The notes beneath the pieces were generated by a model. That model made no database searches, was not told where the DNA came from, and worked only from the letters and a program-made list of their open reading frames with translations. A program made the translations under genes and the position numbers. From Saccharimonas sp963550135 (lineage in GTDB: Bacteria > Patescibacteriota > Saccharimonadia > Saccharimonadales > Saccharimonadaceae): a stretch of 63,781 bases of DNA. Numbering within the stretch: the first letter of the stretch is position 1; each line of letters begins with the position of its first letter. The stretch spans positions 1-63,781 of the forward strand of contig CAUVBP010000005.1 in assembly GCA_963550135.1 (NCBI GenBank), read 5' to 3'. Below are positions 8,596-17,307 of the stretch, in pieces.

Positions 8596-9258
8596 ATGTT
8601 TGGATTTTTACTGGTTCTGGGACTAGGCGCCGCAGCAGTCGCGTACCGCCAGTCGCCCGAAGACATCGCAGGCGACTTACCAGCGAAATTATCATCAAAG
8701 CTTGATAAGCTCTGGGAAATCGCTCAAGAATCGCTCAAAGCGCAAAAATATCTGCGCGCCGAAAAAGCCCTGCTGACCATTCTGCGCATCGACGCCAAAA
8801 ACGCCAACGCTTACAACCGTCTAGGTATTTTGTATGCCAAGCAGCATGCCTACGATGACGCTATTGAATGTTTCGAAATCGCCCAAAGCTTAGAGCCAAG
8901 CGCCTCGAGCCTGCATAATGTCGGCTTGATTTACTACGAAACCGAAAGCTACGAAAAGGCCGCCCTGGCATTCGAGCAAGCCCTAGAGATGGAAGAAGAA
9001 GTCGCTTCGCGCCACATCGCCTACGCCAAAGTACAAGAAAAACTCGGCAATGCCAAGCTTGTCTTGCAGCACTTGGAGCGCGCCGTCACCCTAGAGCCAA
9101 GTATTCAGAGCATTAACATCTTAGCCGATTCATATGACCGCAACGGCCAGAAAGAGAAGGCCGCTGCTATTCGCGACAAAATCAATCGCGCCATGTCGCG
9201 CGGACAGCATGTCGACCGCCGCGTCAAACAGCCAGCTGGCGCCATCTCTCCGCAATAA
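8596..9258 (+). CDS. tetratricopeptide-repeat protein with N-terminal membrane anchor
   Basis: The product (about 220 residues) starts MFGFLLVLGLGAAAVAY, a single membrane anchor. About four TPR motifs follow, e.g. AYNRLGILYAKQHAYDDAIECF and LHNVGLIYYETESYEKAALAF. The role is probably scaffolding in an envelope complex; the partner is unknown. TATAAT of an extended -10 (8577-8585) lies 10 nt before ATG 8596. An earlier in-frame ATG at 8587 would sit only 1 nt past the box, so 8596 is preferred. Confidence 0.82.
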   Translation: MFGFLLVLGLGAAAVAYRQSPEDIAGDLPAKLSSKLDKLWEIAQESLKAQKYLRAEKALLTILRIDAKNANAYNRLGILYAKQHAYDDAIECFEIAQSLEPSASSLHNVGLIYYETESYEKAALAFEQALEMEEEVASRHIAYAKVQEKLGNAKLVLQHLERAVTLEPSIQSINILADSYDRNGQKEKAAAIRDKINRAMSRGQHVDRRVKQPAGAISPQ

Positions 9259-9328
9259 AACACTTGCCAAGGTTATGCAAATACGCTACACTGTTAGGTG
9301 TGCTTTCGGGTCGTACCTTTCAATTTAT

Positions 9329-9405
9329 GCCGACTTAGCTCAGCTGGCTAGAGCAGCTGTTTTGTAAACAGCAGGTCCTCGGTTCGAGTCCGAGAGTCGG
9401 CTCCA
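9329..9405 (+). tRNA. tRNA-Thr (UGU anticodon)
   Basis: Acceptor GCCGACT pairs with AGTCGGC, anticodon loop TTTGTAA, T-arm GGTTCGAGTCC; discriminator U and encoded CCA. First of a tRNA pair followed at once by tRNA-Tyr. Confidence 0.95.
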
Positions 9406-9413
9406 TAATTCAT

Positions 9414-9498
9414 GCCGGAGTCGTCTAGTGGCAATGACAGGAGACTGTAAATCTCCCGCTTTTTAGCTTCGTAGGTTCGAGTCCTACCTCCGGTACCA
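9414..9498 (+). tRNA. tRNA-Tyr (GUA anticodon)
   Basis: Acceptor GCCGGAG pairs with CTCCGGT, anticodon stem GGAGA/TCTCC around CTGTAAA, long variable arm typical of class II bacterial tRNA-Tyr, T-arm GGTTCGAGTCC, discriminator A and encoded CCA. It lies 8 nt after tRNA-Thr and is probably co-transcribed. Confidence 0.95.
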
Positions 9499-9513
9499 TG
9501 CGTAGAATTTTAG

Positions 9514-9540
9514 GCCGTCCGCTACTCGCGGGCGGCTTTT
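9514..9540 (+). terminator. terminator of the tRNA-Thr/tRNA-Tyr transcript
   Basis: GCCGTCCGC (9514-9522) pairs with GCGGGCGGC (9528-9536), followed by TTTT. Confidence 0.85.
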
Positions 9541-9541
9541 A

Positions 9542-9570
9542 TTGACTTTATACAGTGTATATGCTATAAT
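9542..9570 (+). promoter_or_regulatory. consensus-like promoter for a leaderless gene
   Basis: TTGACT (9542-9547), a 17-nt spacer and TATAAT (9565-9570), 7 nt upstream of ATG 9578. A clear housekeeping-type promoter placing the transcription start at or next to the start codon. Confidence 0.8.
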
Positions 9571-9577
9571 ATATAGT

Positions 9578-9865
9578 ATGTACGAGTTTATTAAGCAGTC
9601 GCTGAGCAGCTGGAGCCACCAAAAAGATCAGCGCCGCAAATTACAGCAAGCTTATCTAACAGTAGTTTTAATTGGGCTGATTCTAGCTGGATTACTGACA
9701 CTCCTGAATGTACCGCAAAGCCGTTTGTCCGCGATGATTGCTGCCGGATTCGCGGTAGTTTACTTAGTAAACGGCATCGCCTGGGCACTATTGGAAGCGT
9801 TCGTAGCGCCGAACCTGCCAAAACCCGAATCGACGACCAACAAGAAGACCCGCCGCCAGAAGTAG
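9578..9865 (+). CDS. small two-TM membrane protein
   Basis: The 95-residue protein begins MYEFIKQSLSSWSHQKDQRR, then has two membrane helices (LTVVLIGLILAGLLTLL and MIAAGFAVVYLVNGIAWALL) and a basic C-terminus NKKTRRQK. No family recognised. The start is fixed by TATAAT 7 nt upstream; an earlier ATG at 9542 would precede the -10. It lies between two tRNA transcripts. Confidence 0.7.
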   Translation: MYEFIKQSLSSWSHQKDQRRKLQQAYLTVVLIGLILAGLLTLLNVPQSRLSAMIAAGFAVVYLVNGIAWALLEAFVAPNLPKPESTTNKKTRRQK

Positions 9866-9910
9866 CTTGCCTCGACCGCGGCAAATATGTTAGAATTAGT
9901 AGGCTTTCAT

Positions 9911-9986
9911 GCCGCGATAGCTCAGTTGGTAGAGCGCATCCATGGTAAGGATGAGGTCTCGGGTTCAAGCCCCGATCGTGGCTCCA
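9911..9986 (+). tRNA. tRNA-Thr (GGU anticodon)
   Basis: Acceptor GCCGCGA pairs with TCGTGGC, anticodon stem CATCC/GGATG around ATGGTAA, T-arm GGGTTCAAGCCCC, discriminator U, encoded CCA. Together with the UGU tRNA at 9329 it supplies two Thr isoacceptors. Confidence 0.95.
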
Positions 9987-10004
9987 AATTAGACCCCAAA
10001 ATTT

Positions 10005-10026
10005 GACGGTGTTGCCGTCTTTTTTG
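10005..10026 (+). terminator. terminator after tRNA-Thr(GGU)
   Basis: GACGG (10005-10009) pairs with CCGTC (10015-10019), followed by seven Ts. Confidence 0.85.
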
Positions 10027-10027
10027 T

Positions 10028-10198
10028 TTATTTGTCATTGTTTATCGTCGGCAAAATCACCGTAATCAGCTCGTCGGTTTCTTCTTGTTTTTTCTGTTCG
10101 TCCTGGTCGTTGATAATGCGCGCAGATTCCGCGGGTTGACGTCTGCTAGCGATTGCGAGCAGGGCAAGCAGTACTAATACAATTAGTAATATTTCCAT
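10028..10198 (-). CDS. 56-residue single-TM protein
   Basis: The minus strand from ATG 10198 to TAA 10028 reads MEILLIVLVLLALLAIASRR, a perfect single membrane helix, followed by a hydrophilic Gln/Glu-rich tail QDEQKKQEETDELITV. TATAAT lies 10 nt upstream on the same strand. It is too short for most gene callers, but the TM anchor plus a -10 box supports expression. Function unknown. Confidence 0.5.
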   Translation of the reverse strand: MEILLIVLVLLALLAIASRRQPAESARIINDQDEQKKQEETDELITVILPTINNDK

Positions 10199-10367
10199 TT
10201 ATGCTGGTATTATATCATTTTATATTCGCGAAGTCGCCGTAAAATTTGCGTAGCGGCAGGCTTGCTTATGATAACGAGCCGATTGGTTTTATACCTAGAG
10301 GTTTGCTAGAATAAAAGTCAGAGAATTCGAAAGAATCGCTCTGTTATAAATTCTGAGAGATGTAAGT

Positions 10368-11072
10368 ATGCATGACCAAATTATCACTCAGTTGAATGCA
10401 CTATCCCAAGGCAACGAAACCTACGCCGCCTTCAACAAACGTATCGTCAACACTAAGATGCCGGTCATCGGTGTGCGCGTGCCAGATTCGCGGCGGTTGG
10501 CGAGGAAATTGGCGCCTGATATGAGCGCGGCGGACATTAGCGAATTATTAACGGCACAAAATGAATCATTTGACTACGTGCTGCTATGCGGGCTATTGAT
10601 CACGCACGCTCGGCTTGATGATCAAACGGCGATTAACCTAACCAAGCAATATCTGCCGTGCGTTGACTCGTGGGCACACATCGATATATTTGTCGAGAAA
10701 AAGCGGCGCTTTGCTGGCGAAGTGTGGTGGGATTTTGCACTAGAATGCTTACAGAATGAAGACGAGCTCACGGTGCGCTACGGCGTGATTTCGCTGATGA
10801 CTAATTTCCTAGACGAAGCACACATCGATCAGGTTTTCGCAGTGCTGCGAAACGTTAAACACGACGGTTATTACGTCAAAATGGCATTGGCCTGGCTGTA
10901 TGCGACGGCGGCGGTACACTTTTTTGAGCTAACGCTGGCGGAATTAGAAAACGAGCATATCGACACCTGGACGCGCAACAAAGCCTACCAAAAAATGCGC
11001 GAATCGCAGCGATTTACGCCCGAGCAGCAAGCCGTTATATTAAAGAAAAAGAAAGCGAGCAAACTTGAGTAA
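10368..11072 (+). CDS. AlkD-like DNA alkylation repair protein
   Basis: The 234-residue alpha-helical HEAT-like protein matches the AlkD family (DNA glycosylases for N3/N7-alkyl purines): MPVIGVRVPDSRRLARKL near residue 31, DSWAHIDIFVEKKRR, TVRYGVISLMTNFLDEAHID and YVKMALAWLYATAAVHF. The length is right for the family (about 230). Its last 8 bases overlap the following SGNH-hydrolase gene, implying an operon. Weak SD GAGAG about 11 nt upstream. Confidence 0.85.
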   Translation: MHDQIITQLNALSQGNETYAAFNKRIVNTKMPVIGVRVPDSRRLARKLAPDMSAADISELLTAQNESFDYVLLCGLLITHARLDDQTAINLTKQYLPCVDSWAHIDIFVEKKRRFAGEVWWDFALECLQNEDELTVRYGVISLMTNFLDEAHIDQVFAVLRNVKHDGYYVKMALAWLYATAAVHFFELTLAELENEHIDTWTRNKAYQKMRESQRFTPEQQAVILKKKKASKLE

Positions 11073-11661
11073 GAAACAAGTGCCAGCCGCAAAACGCATT
11101 CTAATCTACGGCGATTCAAACGTCTGGGGCGCTAACTTTGCTAGCAAGCGTATCCACTACAGTGATCGTTGGGTTAACCGCCTCGGCCGAACCTTGCGCG
11201 GTAGAACACAGGTCACTGCCGACGGCGTCCGCGGCAGAGTTGCTGGCGATTTCCGCACCGATAAGCCGCACAAGAATGGCTTGTCAACATTTACGACAGC
11301 TCTACAAAAGGCCGATAACTTCGACTTAATCATTATCGCCCTCGGCACCAACGACCTGCAACAGCGTTTCACGCGAACACCTGAGGAAATAGTTCGTGAC
11401 TTATTAGAATATCGTAATCTCGCCGGCGAGACTCCAATTATCTACATTTTGCCGCCGTGTTTTGACACTAGCGACAATTCGGGGTATGAGTTTACCGACG
11501 CGTCCGAACAGCTTCGCCAAAAACTGCTGCAGCGCAAAAAAGAACTTGGCAATTATATTGAGTTGCCTAAATTACCGCTATCAGACGGCTTGCATTTTTC
11601 ACCGCTAGGACACTATCAAGTTTTCAAGATAGTTAGGGAAGTGCTAAAATCGTATATATAA
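11065..11661 (+). CDS. SGNH/GDSL-family hydrolase
   Basis: The 198-residue protein has block I GDSNVWG, the block III GTND motif (ALGTNDL) and block V DGLHFSPLGH, the catalytic Ser/Asp-His set of SGNH esterases. Members deacylate small esters, lipids or acetylated sugars; the substrate here is unknown. No signal peptide, so probably cytoplasmic. It starts at TTG 11065, overlapping the upstream gene by 8 bases. Confidence 0.88.
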   Translation: MSKKQVPAAKRILIYGDSNVWGANFASKRIHYSDRWVNRLGRTLRGRTQVTADGVRGRVAGDFRTDKPHKNGLSTFTTALQKADNFDLIIIALGTNDLQQRFTRTPEEIVRDLLEYRNLAGETPIIYILPPCFDTSDNSGYEFTDASEQLRQKLLQRKKELGNYIELPKLPLSDGLHFSPLGHYQVFKIVREVLKSYI

Positions 11662-11709
11662 GCTAATCTGCGCCAACAAAATTTTGGCGGCTAAAGAGGG
11701 GATGATGAA

Positions 11710-12387
11710 ATGAATAAGCCAATCATATCGATAGACGACATCAAGCAAGCGCTCGAATTTCGCTACGCCACCAAAGCTTTCGACTCTAGCAAGAAAATCT
11801 CGCAAGAGAATATCGAACTGCTCCTAGAAGCCGCCCGCCTAGCGCCAAGTTCGTACGGTTTTGAGCCGTGGAATATTATCGTCGTGCAGGAAGACGAACA
11901 GCTACACACCGATATCAAACGCTGCGCAGGCGCCAACGCTGCTCGTTTTGACGCCAGCCACATCTTGATATTTACTGCCAAAACCAGCGAAGGCTTGTTG
12001 CAAAAAGGCGGACATATCGACCACATACTGCACGATGTCAAGAAGCAAAACTCCATCAAGGCCGCTGGCTTCAAGACTTTTTGGCGATATTGGGCTAAAA
12101 AAGATTTCGAGATACTCAATCAACCAGCAATGATTCACCAGTGGGCGGCGCGGCAAGCTTACATTGCACTAGGCTTTGTACTGCTGGCCGCCGCTGGGCG
12201 CAGGATTGACTCGTGCCCGATTGAAGGCTTTTCGATTAGCAAGCTCAGCCAGGTCTTGTCGCAGCACCAGCTAATAGATCCAAATCTAGAAAAGCCGGTA
12301 GTAATGCTGGCGCTAGGTTACCGTAGCCAGCGCGAGGTGCCAGCCAAAACTCGCCGCCAGCTCGACGAAATTGTGCGTTGGCGATAA
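11710..12387 (+). CDS. NAD(P)H-dependent nitroreductase-family protein
   Basis: The 225-residue FMN-dependent oxidoreductase has the family start ALEFRYATKAFDSSKKIS, LLEAARLAPSSYGFEPWNII (FMN/substrate site) and a C-terminal PVVMLALGYRSQREVPAKTRRQLDEIV segment. Members reduce quinones or nitroaromatics with NAD(P)H. An SD (GAGGGGATGATG) precedes ATG 11710. It stands alone between the SGNH hydrolase and a TrmH-like gene. Confidence 0.87.
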   Translation: MNKPIISIDDIKQALEFRYATKAFDSSKKISQENIELLLEAARLAPSSYGFEPWNIIVVQEDEQLHTDIKRCAGANAARFDASHILIFTAKTSEGLLQKGGHIDHILHDVKKQNSIKAAGFKTFWRYWAKKDFEILNQPAMIHQWAARQAYIALGFVLLAAAGRRIDSCPIEGFSISKLSQVLSQHQLIDPNLEKPVVMLALGYRSQREVPAKTRRQLDEIVRWR

Positions 12388-12481
12388 TGCTGCGCTTCCT
12401 TTTGCGGGTATTATTAAACCAACGACGGGCGGACTTATGCCGGATAATCCCGCTAGCTTAATATTTGCTAAAATAACATAC

Positions 12482-13009
12482 ATGGAAGACACGCGGAATG
12501 TAATCGACAAATTCAAAGGCCGGAGCGAGGCTGAGATTGTGAAAGAACTGGACGCTGTAGATCATGGCTTGGTGATTGCTCTGGAGAACACCGAGCGGGA
12601 CTTTAACATGGGGACGATCGTCCGGAGTGCCAATGCGTTTGGCGTGCGGCAGATTTACGTTATCGGCAGGCGGCAATGGAACAAGCGCGGTGCTATGATG
12701 ACGGATAAATATTTGCACGTGCATTATGTCAGTTCGACAGCGGAGTTTATCGAGTTAATGCGGGCTGAAAACAGAGAAATTATCGCGATTGACAATATCC
12801 CGGGCAGCGTCAATATGTCGGAGACGACTTTGCCAAAGCGGGCGGTGTTGGTGTTCGGCCAAGAAGGGCCGGGTATTTCCGATGAAATGGCGCAGGCAGC
12901 AGACAAAATCGTTGCCATCGAACAGTTTGGCTCAACCCGCTCCATCAATGTCGGCGCGGCAGCGACTGTAGCGATGTACTGCTGGCTACAGCAGCATGTT
13001 TTGAGATGA
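12482..13009 (+). CDS. TrmH/SpoU-family RNA 2'-O-methyltransferase
   Basis: The 175-residue SPOUT methyltransferase has the motif-1 region VIALENTERDFNMGTIVRSANAFGV, motif 2 FGQEGPGIS and motif 3 QFGSTRSINVGAAATVAMY, forming the SAM-binding knot. The target (tRNA or rRNA) cannot be told. I use ATG 12482 because the -10-like TAAAAT lies 7 nt upstream; the longer reading from 12371 lacks support. Confidence 0.88.
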   Translation: MEDTRNVIDKFKGRSEAEIVKELDAVDHGLVIALENTERDFNMGTIVRSANAFGVRQIYVIGRRQWNKRGAMMTDKYLHVHYVSSTAEFIELMRAENREIIAIDNIPGSVNMSETTLPKRAVLVFGQEGPGISDEMAQAADKIVAIEQFGSTRSINVGAAATVAMYCWLQQHVLR

Positions 13010-13097
13010 GCGGCACAGTATCCAAGCCGCGCTAAAACAACTCTTTCTGCAAATTTACGCTAGAAAATTATGCGTCGGCGATAATAACGCATCTAGC

Positions 13098-13126
13098 TTG
13101 AAATTGCTGCACCAATCTGTTATACT
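13098..13126 (+). promoter_or_regulatory. rpmG promoter
   Basis: TTGAAA (13098-13103), 17-nt spacer, TATACT (13121-13126). Unlike many genes here it leaves a leader of about 30 nt carrying the AAAGGGA SD before ATG 13165. Confidence 0.75.
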
Positions 13127-13164
13127 TGATTACTGAAGTTTTATAACAACATTAAAGGGAAGTT

Positions 13165-13377
13165 ATGGCAAAGAAGAATAATACTAAGCGCAAGACTATT
13201 GCACTCGTCAGCCAATTAAGCAACGACCGCACTTATGTTACGAGCAAAAACACGGCAAATACGCCAAATAAAATAACTCTGAGTAAATACGACCCAAAAC
13301 TGCGCAAGCATGTCAAATACGTCGAGAATACCAAAAAATCACTCGGCCGTAACGAAGTTAAACCGCGCAAAGGCTAA
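13165..13377 (+). CDS. rpmG: 50S ribosomal protein L33
   Basis: The 70-residue protein has the L33 core: RTYVTSKNTANTPNKITLSKYDPKLRKHVKYVE. There are no Cys residues, so it is the zinc-free form. A basic C-terminal tail (LGRNEVKPRKG) makes it longer than the usual 50-55 residues. The AAAGGGA SD and a promoter precede it, a terminator follows, so it is monocistronic. Confidence 0.88.
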   Translation: MAKKNNTKRKTIALVSQLSNDRTYVTSKNTANTPNKITLSKYDPKLRKHVKYVENTKKSLGRNEVKPRKG

Positions 13378-13400
13378 AATAGCAGCCTTTCTAGGCAAGC

Positions 13401-13427
13401 CAGCGGCCCTCTAGCGAGGGCTGTTTT
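13401..13427 (+). terminator. terminator of rpmG
   Basis: GCCCTC (13406-13411) pairs with GAGGGC (13416-13421) around TAGC, then TGTTTT. It overlaps the 3' end of the convergent minus-strand gene. Confidence 0.75.
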
Positions 13428-14130
13428 GCTGTACGGCGGTATCAATTACCTCGGCTAGCCACAATGCGTTCGAGACTAGCTTTTCGATTTGCGCCTCGGT
13501 TGGACGCTCGTTTTCGGTATATAGATACACTGTGTTGCGCTCGATTTCGATATTAATTTTGTCGAAATGCGAAACTATTACTTCGGCAGCCTGCGGCGAT
13601 ATAATCGACTCAATCTCTATGGCCCGAGTAGCAGCACCATAAATATTATATTTATTAAGAAAAGCCTGCAGGTAGCGCGCTGTAGCCCCCAAAATTAGCG
13701 GCTGTAGAGTACTGTACGACGCTTGATAAATCGGATCTGTCCGTTTCATGCCAATATAAATGTGCGGCAGCGGACGTTCAGTGTGTAAATCGACGGTAGC
13801 GATTAGCCAATGGCAGCGTTGATCCTTGTACTTGTGCGACTGACCCTGGCGGACGCGGATAGTGTCGCGCCGCTGCAGAACTGTTGTATCGTAACCGCGA
13901 ATTGTACCTATGCAAAGATAATCATCAATATGCGTGTGCGAAACCGTATGGCCGCGCACCAAGCGATGGTCGTCGTCATGCTGATTAGCGTAACCAAAAT
14001 ATACCAAGCCAGCGCGATCTGCGAAGCGGCGCACTGCTTGGCGCGTAGCACGAGTCTTAGCAATATGCCGCGGCGTAAGCCGGCGAAGAGCTCTAGATGC
14101 TTTCAATTTTGTTCTCGAACTGACTCCCAC
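13411..14130 (-). CDS. conserved-looking hypothetical protein, last gene of the alpha-glucan operon
   Basis: The 239-residue protein has a basic N-terminus (SRALRRLTPRHIAKTRATRQ) and several charged and aromatic segments (HYDYLCIGTIRGYD-like, HIYIGMKRTDP, YLQAFLNKYNIYGAATRAIEI). No signal, membrane helix or catalytic motif that I recognise. It lies 10 bases after the GH15 stop, so it is probably co-transcribed with the three carbohydrate genes; that is the only hint of function. Confidence 0.7.
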   Translation of the reverse strand: MGVSSRTKLKASRALRRLTPRHIAKTRATRQAVRRFADRAGLVYFGYANQHDDDHRLVRGHTVSHTHIDDYLCIGTIRGYDTTVLQRRDTIRVRQGQSHKYKDQRCHWLIATVDLHTERPLPHIYIGMKRTDPIYQASYSTLQPLILGATARYLQAFLNKYNIYGAATRAIEIESIISPQAAEVIVSHFDKINIEIERNTVYLYTENERPTEAQIEKLVSNALWLAEVIDTAVQQNSPR

Positions 14131-14140
14131 CCTGTTATCC

Positions 14141-16084
14141 TCATCTTTTTATTGTGTCAAGAATCGTCGATATAAATTCAGCCTGGCTCCAACAAAGCGG
14201 TGCTACCGAGCATTCGCGCCCCGAAACTGGGTCAATCTGCTCGGATAAAACACCAGTCGGCCAAGCTTGGCTAGCCACCCACGAAATTATCCGCTGCGCC
14301 GAATTTTCGTCGCCGCACTCCAAATAATACTGAGCAAGCCATAGCGAAACGATAAACCACCAGTTACTCGGAGCATCCGGAGCGCTGCGGTAATAGTCGT
14401 CATTCTCGTAGCGCGGCAGACCTGGCGTTTCCAGCTTGAAATGAAAGCGGTCGAGAGCTGTTTGTATGGCTTGATGCAAATCTTCTTGATTATCGTATAG
14501 GCCATAAATAAAAGCACCATAAACAGCCGACATATCAAGCGTATCATCGGGCGTGTAAGTGCCGTTTTTGTTGCGGCGCAAACCTTTGCGGAAAGCTTTC
14601 TGATGAGGATCATACAAGCGTTTTTGCGCGGACTGCTTGATGTCCTCGGCAACCGTCCGCCAAGCGACAGCTCCGACTTCATCTCGACGTCGATCAGCCA
14701 GATTAGCCGCCGCGAACAGTGCCGCTTGAACGGTCGCTGTCGTGTACGTCGTCACCATGAAATGTTCTTCCCAGAGATCATAACTTGGTTTTGGCAAGTG
14801 CGTCCGATTATCAACATAGCTGGCCAGAAAATTCGCCATCGGCACTACCATTGACGTATAGAACCGCTGCAGCAGCGTGTCATCGCCAGTCTTATTATAA
14901 AATTGACAGAATAAGAACAGCACCGAAGCCGTCTCGTCCTCTTGAATTGGCGCCGAGACAGTGCCATCTGGGTGTACGTACGAATGCCAGCTACTACCCA
15001 GAGCTCCGTCGGCACGGTATTTATGTGATAGATAACCTTTCGGACTTAACGCCCGACGGCAAAAATCAAAGAAATTGTAGGCTTCCTCGGTATAACCCAT
15101 ACGAATTAACGGCCAGAGAACATACACGCTATCACGCGGCCAACAGTATGCGTAGGCATCGCGCTGATAATTAAGCGCCTCACCATCACCGCTAGCAATA
15201 ACGGCACCGCGCTTATCAATATGCGCCTTGAGGAGCATCGTACTATTGATAAACGCCTGGCGATATTCTGGCTTGATGCGCTGCGCCACTTTCTTCGCCG
15301 GACGCAGCCACAGCCGCCACCATTTAGCAGTAGCTTCAAAGCGCTTATGGATCGTCTGCGAAATAATATTTTTGTGTATGTAAAGCACTTCGCGCAGGGA
15401 AGTACCAGCAGCTAACCAATAATTGACTCGCGCCGAACCGTGGCCGGCCAACTCTAATTTGAAGCGGATCGTCGAGTCGACGCGGCCATGCTCGGCAGTC
15501 GAATTCGATAGCTCGCCGTCGTCAGCATCGCGATAAGTACCTTCGCGACCCTCGCGGCCAAATACGCCAACTGCATATTGGTCAAAGAACTCGCCGCCGT
15601 CAACCTGGCCCGACGCCGCAAAAACTCGGCGTCCACGGTAATGAATGACAGCGTTATCGTCTGGCAACACTTGAACGGTATCAGTGCTGCTACCAGAATC
15701 ACCGATAATGAAAGCTTGATGCATAAATAACCGAACATCGCGCGTCTCAGGCCGCAAATTAATCACATGAATCGTCCGCAGAAGCACGTTAAAATCTGTA
15801 TCAACCGCGTCATTGAACTCTAACATAATGCCAATTTGCTCATTCACAGCCACGATATGGCCGATCAGCGCCTCGTGGTGATAGCTAAATTTGAATGACC
15901 AGCCATCGTCGCTCAGCCACGATACGCGGCCATCCGCCCAAACACCGACACGATGCCGAGTATTGCCGCCAATTGTATGGTTTTCTAAACCGACGTAAGG
16001 GAAATAAACATCGCTAACCTCGCCATAACGGCTCAGTCCAACTTGCAGTTCGTTATTGCTAAGAATTATCGGTCGCGCCATCAA
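14141..16084 (-). CDS. glycoside hydrolase family 15 (glucoamylase-like)
   Basis: The 647-residue protein has an N-terminal beta domain of about 270 residues and a C-terminal (alpha/alpha)6 barrel with YCWPRDSVYVLWPLIRMGY, PIQEDETASVLF (general acid region) and VLSEQIDPVSGREC (general base region), then LCWSQAEFIS. GH15 enzymes release glucose from alpha-1,4 (and some 1,6) glucans. There is no signal peptide, so it would act on intracellular glycogen-like polymer. Its start overlaps the GH57 stop by 4 bases. Confidence 0.93.
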   Translation of the reverse strand: MMARPIILSNNELQVGLSRYGEVSDVYFPYVGLENHTIGGNTRHRVGVWADGRVSWLSDDGWSFKFSYHHEALIGHIVAVNEQIGIMLEFNDAVDTDFNVLLRTIHVINLRPETRDVRLFMHQAFIIGDSGSSTDTVQVLPDDNAVIHYRGRRVFAASGQVDGGEFFDQYAVGVFGREGREGTYRDADDGELSNSTAEHGRVDSTIRFKLELAGHGSARVNYWLAAGTSLREVLYIHKNIISQTIHKRFEATAKWWRLWLRPAKKVAQRIKPEYRQAFINSTMLLKAHIDKRGAVIASGDGEALNYQRDAYAYCWPRDSVYVLWPLIRMGYTEEAYNFFDFCRRALSPKGYLSHKYRADGALGSSWHSYVHPDGTVSAPIQEDETASVLFLFCQFYNKTGDDTLLQRFYTSMVVPMANFLASYVDNRTHLPKPSYDLWEEHFMVTTYTTATVQAALFAAANLADRRRDEVGAVAWRTVAEDIKQSAQKRLYDPHQKAFRKGLRRNKNGTYTPDDTLDMSAVYGAFIYGLYDNQEDLHQAIQTALDRFHFKLETPGLPRYENDDYYRSAPDAPSNWWFIVSLWLAQYYLECGDENSAQRIISWVASQAWPTGVLSEQIDPVSGRECSVAPLCWSQAEFISTILDTIKR

Positions 16085-17307
16085 TATCCCGCAATATTAT
16101 GTTCATGCAATCGGTAGCGCACATCGCGCAGCGCATTCATGAAATACAAGAACGCGTCGTACGGCGAATCATACGGACTAAAATACGCATGCACGTCGCC
16201 GTCATTAAAATACTTAGTACACATGTAGTACGGATGGTCGCTGGTCGTCAACTGCCGCCAGTCAGCTATCAAGTCAAGATCGCCGGAACCAAGCACGTCA
16301 TTTTCCATAGCGTAGAGGTCGCGCATTGCTTCATGCTGCATACCATTACCCAGCCACGCTGACAAGTCGCGCTCGGTATCAGCCCAAGTAGTCGTCTGCG
16401 GGCAGTCAATCTCGTCGTGCGCTTCTAGCGCTTGACAGGCGCCGCTAATCGTGTAGAAAGTATGGTTGTAACGCCCCAGCCAACGCTCAACAAAGTCAGC
16501 AAAGAACTCGAAAATGCCTGTGTCCGCCCAAATATTTTCACCAAAAGTCTCGAAATCCATAAATAAGTTAATTATTTCGCCGTCGTGGCCCATGCTTGCG
16601 TCAACCCAATCGACATAAGTCGGGGAAGTTAGCGGATACGATTCCCAATCGCGATTGCTAAAGCGAAAAGCGATATCATCGCTCAAACGGTAATTTTTCA
16701 ACAATAGTTTGACATTTTTCGTGCCAGCTGGCCGGTACATATAATTAGCGTTGCGCCAACCGAGAACCTTATCCCAGCCCTCAGCGATGATACCTTTGTA
16801 GCCCTGGCTGTCAGCCCACTGCGCTAGCTCGTTATTGTAACTCAGCTCGGTGTTGCGGAAAGCGGTGATTTCGATGCCAAACAGATCGCGAATCTTCTGG
16901 CGATGAATATCGACTTGCCGCTGAAATTCGTCGCGGCTATAGAAAAACGCCAAGCTATGGTAATAAGTTTCACCGACGATTTCGACGCGGCCAGTTGCGA
17001 TAATATCGCGCAGCAAATCAATTACGTCTGGCGCCCAGCGTTCAGCCTGGTCCAGCAATGTGCCAGTCACCGATAGCGACACGCAAAAATCTGGATACGC
17101 AGCCAGTAATTTGCGCAGTAATGCCAGCATCGGCCGGTACGACTTATCAGCAACCTTCTCAAAAATAAAGCGGTTGCTGCGATATTTATCATCGAAATTA
17201 TCGAAATAATCATGCCGATCCGCAATATCAAACACCGAATATTCGCGTACGCGCCACGGCTGATGCATGTGCAGATACAAAACCACTCCGCGTTTTTTGC
17301 TCATCAT
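16081..17307 (-). CDS. glycoside hydrolase family 57 (alpha-amylase-like)
   Basis: The 408-residue protein begins with the GH57 signature YLHMHQPWR, has GRVEIVGETYYHSLAF, the candidate nucleophile Glu in FRNTELSYN, and the candidate acid Asp in FMDFETFGENIW. GH57 members hydrolyse or rearrange alpha-1,4 glucans. No signal peptide. It overlaps both neighbours by 4 bases (ATGA), the middle gene of GT-GH57-GH15. Product specificity (amylase, glucanotransferase or branching) cannot be told by eye. Confidence 0.93.
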   Translation of the reverse strand: MMSKKRGVVLYLHMHQPWRVREYSVFDIADRHDYFDNFDDKYRSNRFIFEKVADKSYRPMLALLRKLLAAYPDFCVSLSVTGTLLDQAERWAPDVIDLLRDIIATGRVEIVGETYYHSLAFFYSRDEFQRQVDIHRQKIRDLFGIEITAFRNTELSYNNELAQWADSQGYKGIIAEGWDKVLGWRNANYMYRPAGTKNVKLLLKNYRLSDDIAFRFSNRDWESYPLTSPTYVDWVDASMGHDGEIINLFMDFETFGENIWADTGIFEFFADFVERWLGRYNHTFYTISGACQALEAHDEIDCPQTTTWADTERDLSAWLGNGMQHEAMRDLYAMENDVLGSGDLDLIADWRQLTTSDHPYYMCTKYFNDGDVHAYFSPYDSPYDAFLYFMNALRDVRYRLHEHNIAGY

